DNA from: Anaerolineae bacterium CG2_30_57_67
GTDB taxonomy: Bacteria; Chloroflexota; Anaerolineae; Anaerolineales; Villigracilaceae
Reading direction: 5' to 3'
NCBI GenBank assembly: GCA_001872455.1
Contig: MNXJ01000036.1
Location: forward strand, 1 to 41,041
DNA: 41,041 nucleotides
In this document: in pieces, positions 38,065 through 41,041 of the stretch
Layout of the letters: each line of letters starts with the position of its first letter
Numbering within the stretch: the stretch's first letter is position 1
Program-made: the position numbers and the translations under genes
The notes under the pieces: model-generated
What the model was told of the DNA's origin: nothing
What the model saw: only the letters and a program-made list of their open reading frames with translations
Database searches by the model: none

Positions 38065-39111
38065 ATGTCAAAAATCAGCCGCCGCGATTTTCTCAAACTA
38101 AGCTCCGCCGCCCTGGGCGGGCTGGCCTTTTCGCCCTATCTGCCACAAGTCAGCGACTTTGACGACAGCCCGCTGGCGCGCGTGGCAACCACCCAACTCA
38201 GCGTGTACAGCAAACCAACCGATAAAAGCGAAATTGTGCGCCAGGTATTTCGTGATGAAATCTTGCCAATTTACGAGGAAGTCAACTCCGGCACGCCAGA
38301 TTACAATCCGGTCTGGTATCGCGTCTGGGGCGGATTCGTTCACCGGGCGCGGATGCCTAAAGTGCAGGTGCGCTACCAGCAGCCGGTACTTTCCATCGGC
38401 GAAAAAAAACGCCTGGGCGAAGTGACTGTTCCCTACACGCAAGCCCTGTTTCAGGTCGGCGACTCATGGAAGCCGCGCTATCGCCTGTATTACAAAACCG
38501 TACACTGGGTGCAAAACGCAATTACCGGGCCGGACGGACTGCCCTGGTACGCCCTGCAAGACGAGTTGCTCGAAATCACCTACATCATCCCGGCCACGCA
38601 CATGCGCCTGATTTCGGATGAAGAAATTGCGCCCATCTCACCTGACGTGCCCTGGGAAGCCAAACGTATCGAGGTTTCGATTGCCAATCAACGCCTGATC
38701 TGCTACGAAAACGATGCCGTCGTCATGCAAACGCTGATTTCATCGGGGCGGCTAAGCAGCGTCCCCGGCCCAAACGGCATCCCCACCCGCACACCAGCCG
38801 GAAAGTTTAACATCAGCGTCAAAATGCCATCCAAACATATGGGCAACGGCAATTTTCTGGCCGACATCGAAGCCTACGAACTGCCCGGCGTGCCGTGGAC
38901 GTGCTTTTTCACCGCGCAAGGACACGCCTTTCACGGCACCTACTGGCACGATAATTTCGGCGTTCCGATGAGCAGCGGCTGTATCAACATGCGCAACGAA
39001 GAAGCCAAGTGGCTTTTTCGCTGGACCTATCCCATCGCAGGCATGGAAAACCTCGATCAGGGTACGCTTGACCGAAAAGGCAACGGCACGATAGTGACGA
39101 TAAAACAATGA
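38065..39111 (+). CDS. Tat-exported L,D-transpeptidase (YkuD)
   Basis: A 348-residue exported enzyme. The N-terminus SRRDFLKLSSAALGGLAF is a twin-arginine signal. After an SH3-like region (about 40-190) the YkuD domain (about 205-348) carries the active site HGTYWHDNFGVPMSSGCINM, with His290, Ser304, Gly305 and Cys306. The usual SHGC appears as SSGC. GIPTRTPAGKFNISVKMPSKHM is the preceding family block. L,D-transpeptidases form 3-3 cross-links or attach proteins to peptidoglycan; in Chloroflexota, where walls are atypical, the actual acceptor is uncertain. The stop overlaps the next ATG (ATGA), coupling it to a helicase gene of unrelated function. Confidence 0.92.
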   Translation: MSKISRRDFLKLSSAALGGLAFSPYLPQVSDFDDSPLARVATTQLSVYSKPTDKSEIVRQVFRDEILPIYEEVNSGTPDYNPVWYRVWGGFVHRARMPKVQVRYQQPVLSIGEKKRLGEVTVPYTQALFQVGDSWKPRYRLYYKTVHWVQNAITGPDGLPWYALQDELLEITYIIPATHMRLISDEEIAPISPDVPWEAKRIEVSIANQRLICYENDAVVMQTLISSGRLSSVPGPNGIPTRTPAGKFNISVKMPSKHMGNGNFLADIEAYELPGVPWTCFFTAQGHAFHGTYWHDNFGVPMSSGCINMRNEEAKWLFRWTYPIAGMENLDQGTLDRKGNGTIVTIKQ

Positions 39112-41041
39112 ACATTCTGCACGCGCACTACCAGCCCCCGCAAACGCCCGATAACTCGGGCGGCATTTTATTTTGGATGGAAACCTCCGACCTCCCCGCG
39201 CCCAAAAGCGGACGCACCGCGAAAAAGGAAAAATCGCGCCTACACCCATTTTGCGCGGACACCGACACGCTCGGACATCTACTCAATATCAAGGGCGCGT
39301 CCAAAACCGTCACCCTGCGCCTGCCCGCCGTGCGCGGCATTCCCCTGCCGTCGCCGCAACTCATCCACAATTGGAATCTAGATTCCAAGAATCCCAAACT
39401 CGCTCCATTTCTCGTGAATGGGATTTGGACACGCCCCGCCGAGGCGATGCCTGTGCTATTGGCTTTTTCCTCCCAAACAGACGCTTCGCTCTCCCCCGCG
39501 GCGGATACCCGTTTCTGGAGCAGGGTCGGCGCTTTGAGTTTGGAGACTCTCGCGGCGCACAAACTTGTTCCAATCCTCTTGCCTGTCGAAAACGAATTCC
39601 ACGCCCGCTGGCTGCCCGTGCTGGATTCACCCAAAGACGCGGCGCGCTTGAAACAGATGGAAGATGCGATGCCCGCTGTCTGCCGCGCCGCCCTCACCCC
39701 TAGCCCCTTCGCGAAGCACCCAGGCGGGGGGAAAGGGGAGTCGCCGCGTTCCATCCTGACCAGTTTCCTCAACACCTTTTGCGATGCGCTCGCGCGGGAG
39801 TGGGGAAAATCTGCGGCGCCAAAGTTTTATGATGACTCGTCTGCGGCGAGTTGGATCAAAGCGTTGTTCAGCGAAAACGCCGTCATCAAATTATCGTCCG
39901 CGCAGGCGCAAAACCTGGCGGCGAGTCACAAAGCCTGGATGCGAAATCTGCACGTCGCGGGCGACGCCGCCTTCCGAATCGCGTTTCGCTTGGAAGCGCC
40001 TGCCTTGCAACAACAACCCTGGCAGTTGCATTATCTGATTCAAGCAAAGGATGATCCCAGCTTGTTGATCCCCGCCGCCGAAGTCTGGAAAAAGACCAAA
40101 GGCGCGATGACCCATCTCGGTCACCGCTTTGAACAGCCGCAGGAAAAATTATTGGCCGGCTTGGGTTATGCCGCGCGCTTGTTTCCGCCCGTGATGGAAA
40201 GCCTGAAAGGCAAACGTCCCACCGAATTGACAGTGGATACCAACGGCGCGTACACTTTTTTACGCGAGACCGCGCCCCTGCTCGAAGGCGCTGGCTTTGG
40301 GATTCTCGTCCCGCCCTGGTGGAACAAGAAAGGCGCGCGGCTGGGCGTTAAAGTTAAGATGAAGTCGAAGCAGGGCAAGGATGCTGTCGCCAAAGGCAGA
40401 ATGACAATGGAGAGTCTGGTCAATTACCAGTGGAAGTTGTCGCTGGGCGAGACCGAGCTGACCGAAGCCGAGTTCAGGGCGCTGGCAAAGTTGAAGTCGC
40501 CGCTGGTGCAAATCCGCGGGCAGTGGGTCACTCTGGATGCGGAGCAAATCGAAGCGGCAATCAAATTCTGGGAACAGCATCAACTCGAAGGCGAGATGTC
40601 CCTGCTCGAAGCGATAAAACTTGGATTGGGCGGCGAAACATCGGCGGGCGGATTACCGATTGACGGAGTCGAGTCTGATAGTTGGCTGACAGGTTGGCTG
40701 AAAAAATTCCCCAAAGGGGACGCTGTCGAGCAAGCCGGTAAACTCGAACAACTTGAACAACCCAAAGGCTTGGATGGTCAACTGCGCCCGTACCAACTTT
40801 ACGGATATTCGTGGCTGGCATTTCTCCGCAAGTGGGGTATGGGCGCGTGTCTCGCGGATGATATGGGATTGGGTAAGACCATTCAAACGATTTCGCTTTT
40901 GCTGAACGAAAAAGGGACGAAGGAAAAATTACCTGCGCCCGTGTTGTTGATCGCGCCCACGTCGGTGGTGACCAACTGGGAGCGGGAGATTGGCAGATTC
41001 GCCCCAGGGTTGAAGACTTATGTCCATCGGGGAGCGACCCG
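39108..41041 (+). CDS. SNF2-family DEAD/DEAH helicase, 3' truncated by the window edge
   Basis: An open frame of at least 644 codons running off the right edge. The first ~560 residues are the N-terminal region of bacterial SNF2/Rad54-like helicases (the SNF2-associated domain), with an LLEGAGFGILVPPWW block and LTEAEFRALAKLKSPLVQIRGQWV. The ATPase core begins LRPYQLYGYSWLAFLRKWGMGACLADDMGLGKTIQT, with the Walker A lysine at about residue 590, followed by VLLIAPTSVVTNWEREIGRFAPGL (motif Ia). The DEAH box and second RecA lobe lie beyond the window. It should be a dsDNA translocase. Residues about 195-212 are repeat-derived. The start at 39108 overlaps the preceding stop. Confidence 0.9.
   Translation, partial: MNILHAHYQPPQTPDNSGGILFWMETSDLPAPKSGRTAKKEKSRLHPFCADTDTLGHLLNIKGASKTVTLRLPAVRGIPLPSPQLIHNWNLDSKNPKLAPFLVNGIWTRPAEAMPVLLAFSSQTDASLSPAADTRFWSRVGALSLETLAAHKLVPILLPVENEFHARWLPVLDSPKDAARLKQMEDAMPAVCRAALTPSPFAKHPGGGKGESPRSILTSFLNTFCDALAREWGKSAAPKFYDDSSAASWIKALFSENAVIKLSSAQAQNLAASHKAWMRNLHVAGDAAFRIAFRLEAPALQQQPWQLHYLIQAKDDPSLLIPAAEVWKKTKGAMTHLGHRFEQPQEKLLAGLGYAARLFPPVMESLKGKRPTELTVDTNGAYTFLRETAPLLEGAGFGILVPPWWNKKGARLGVKVKMKSKQGKDAVAKGRMTMESLVNYQWKLSLGETELTEAEFRALAKLKSPLVQIRGQWVTLDAEQIEAAIKFWEQHQLEGEMSLLEAIKLGLGGETSAGGLPIDGVESDSWLTGWLKKFPKGDAVEQAGKLEQLEQPKGLDGQLRPYQLYGYSWLAFLRKWGMGACLADDMGLGKTIQTISLLLNEKGTKEKLPAPVLLIAPTSVVTNWEREIGRFAPGLKTYVHRGAT
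39691..39740. repeat. REP-like palindromic segment inside the helicase gene
   Basis: A C-run arm (CTCACCCCTAGCCCC, 39693-39707), a palindrome CTTCGCGAAG (39707-39716) and a G-run arm (39727-39740) resemble common intergenic palindromes, yet are read through in frame. Confidence 0.5.

Overview
The window reads as a bacterial chromosome of the Chloroflexota, most likely Anaerolineae-like. Grounds for this inference are a DUF3090/SCO1664-type gene pair, secreted proteins ending in a (Y/H)LPLI(R/M)R tail, SBBP-propeller remnants, FtsH/LysM-M23/L,D-transpeptidase envelope genes and mixed GC-rich coding DNA. No rRNA, tRNA, CRISPR array, phage or complete insertion sequence was seen. One short non-autonomous element with a target duplication is present.

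Layout. 1-2755: three secreted proteins (a beta-helix protein cut by the left edge and two unknowns). 2756-4405: a decayed stretch with a frameshifted SBBP/DUF7948 gene and the 3' end of a phosphodiester-glycosidase gene. 4534-6660: a membrane GAF-GGDEF diguanylate cyclase, divergent from DUF3090 and SCO1664-family genes (6777-8100). 8106-8296: a 175-bp IS66-like MITE. 8361-11122: a tightly overlapping run of homoserine dehydrogenase, a shrunken thiolase-like ORF, folK and ubiE/menG. 11187-17672: a PilZ protein, an RsuA/RluB-type pseudouridine synthase, a methyltransferase-glycosyltransferase fusion, a membrane-anchored alpha/beta hydrolase and an acyl-CoA ligase. 17749-20532 (minus): ftsH and exodeoxyribonuclease III. 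20581-23547: a receiver-only response regulator, DUF192, LysM-M23 peptidase and a cyclic-nucleotide-binding protein. 23806-29148: a complete branched-chain amino-acid-type ABC transporter in SBP-permease-permease-ATPase-ATPase order. 29275-31382: cinA and an M14 peptidase. 31428-37361 (minus): a two-component system preceded upstream by a glycosyltransferase and an 880-residue adenylation-carrier-thioesterase protein. 37604-37993: a promoter, short leader peptide, terminator and SWIM zinc-finger gene. 38065-41041: an L,D-transpeptidase and a SNF2-family helicase cut by the right edge.

Functional themes are c-di-GMP signalling (a GGDEF cyclase plus a PilZ receptor 4.5 kb away), envelope remodelling (M23, L,D-transpeptidase, M14, glycosyltransferases) and amino-acid or amide uptake. 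A possible small-molecule or glycoconjugate locus (A-T-TE plus glycosyltransferase) has its own palindromic promoter.

The most interesting non-coding signals are the MITE with its 8-bp duplication and an octamer tandem repeat at two loci. Three genes have SD-less pyrimidine-tract leaders, and three have a -10 box exactly six bases before the ATG. A 33-bp inverted repeat surrounds the -10 box of the adenylation gene, and an attenuator-like leader peptide precedes the SWIM gene.
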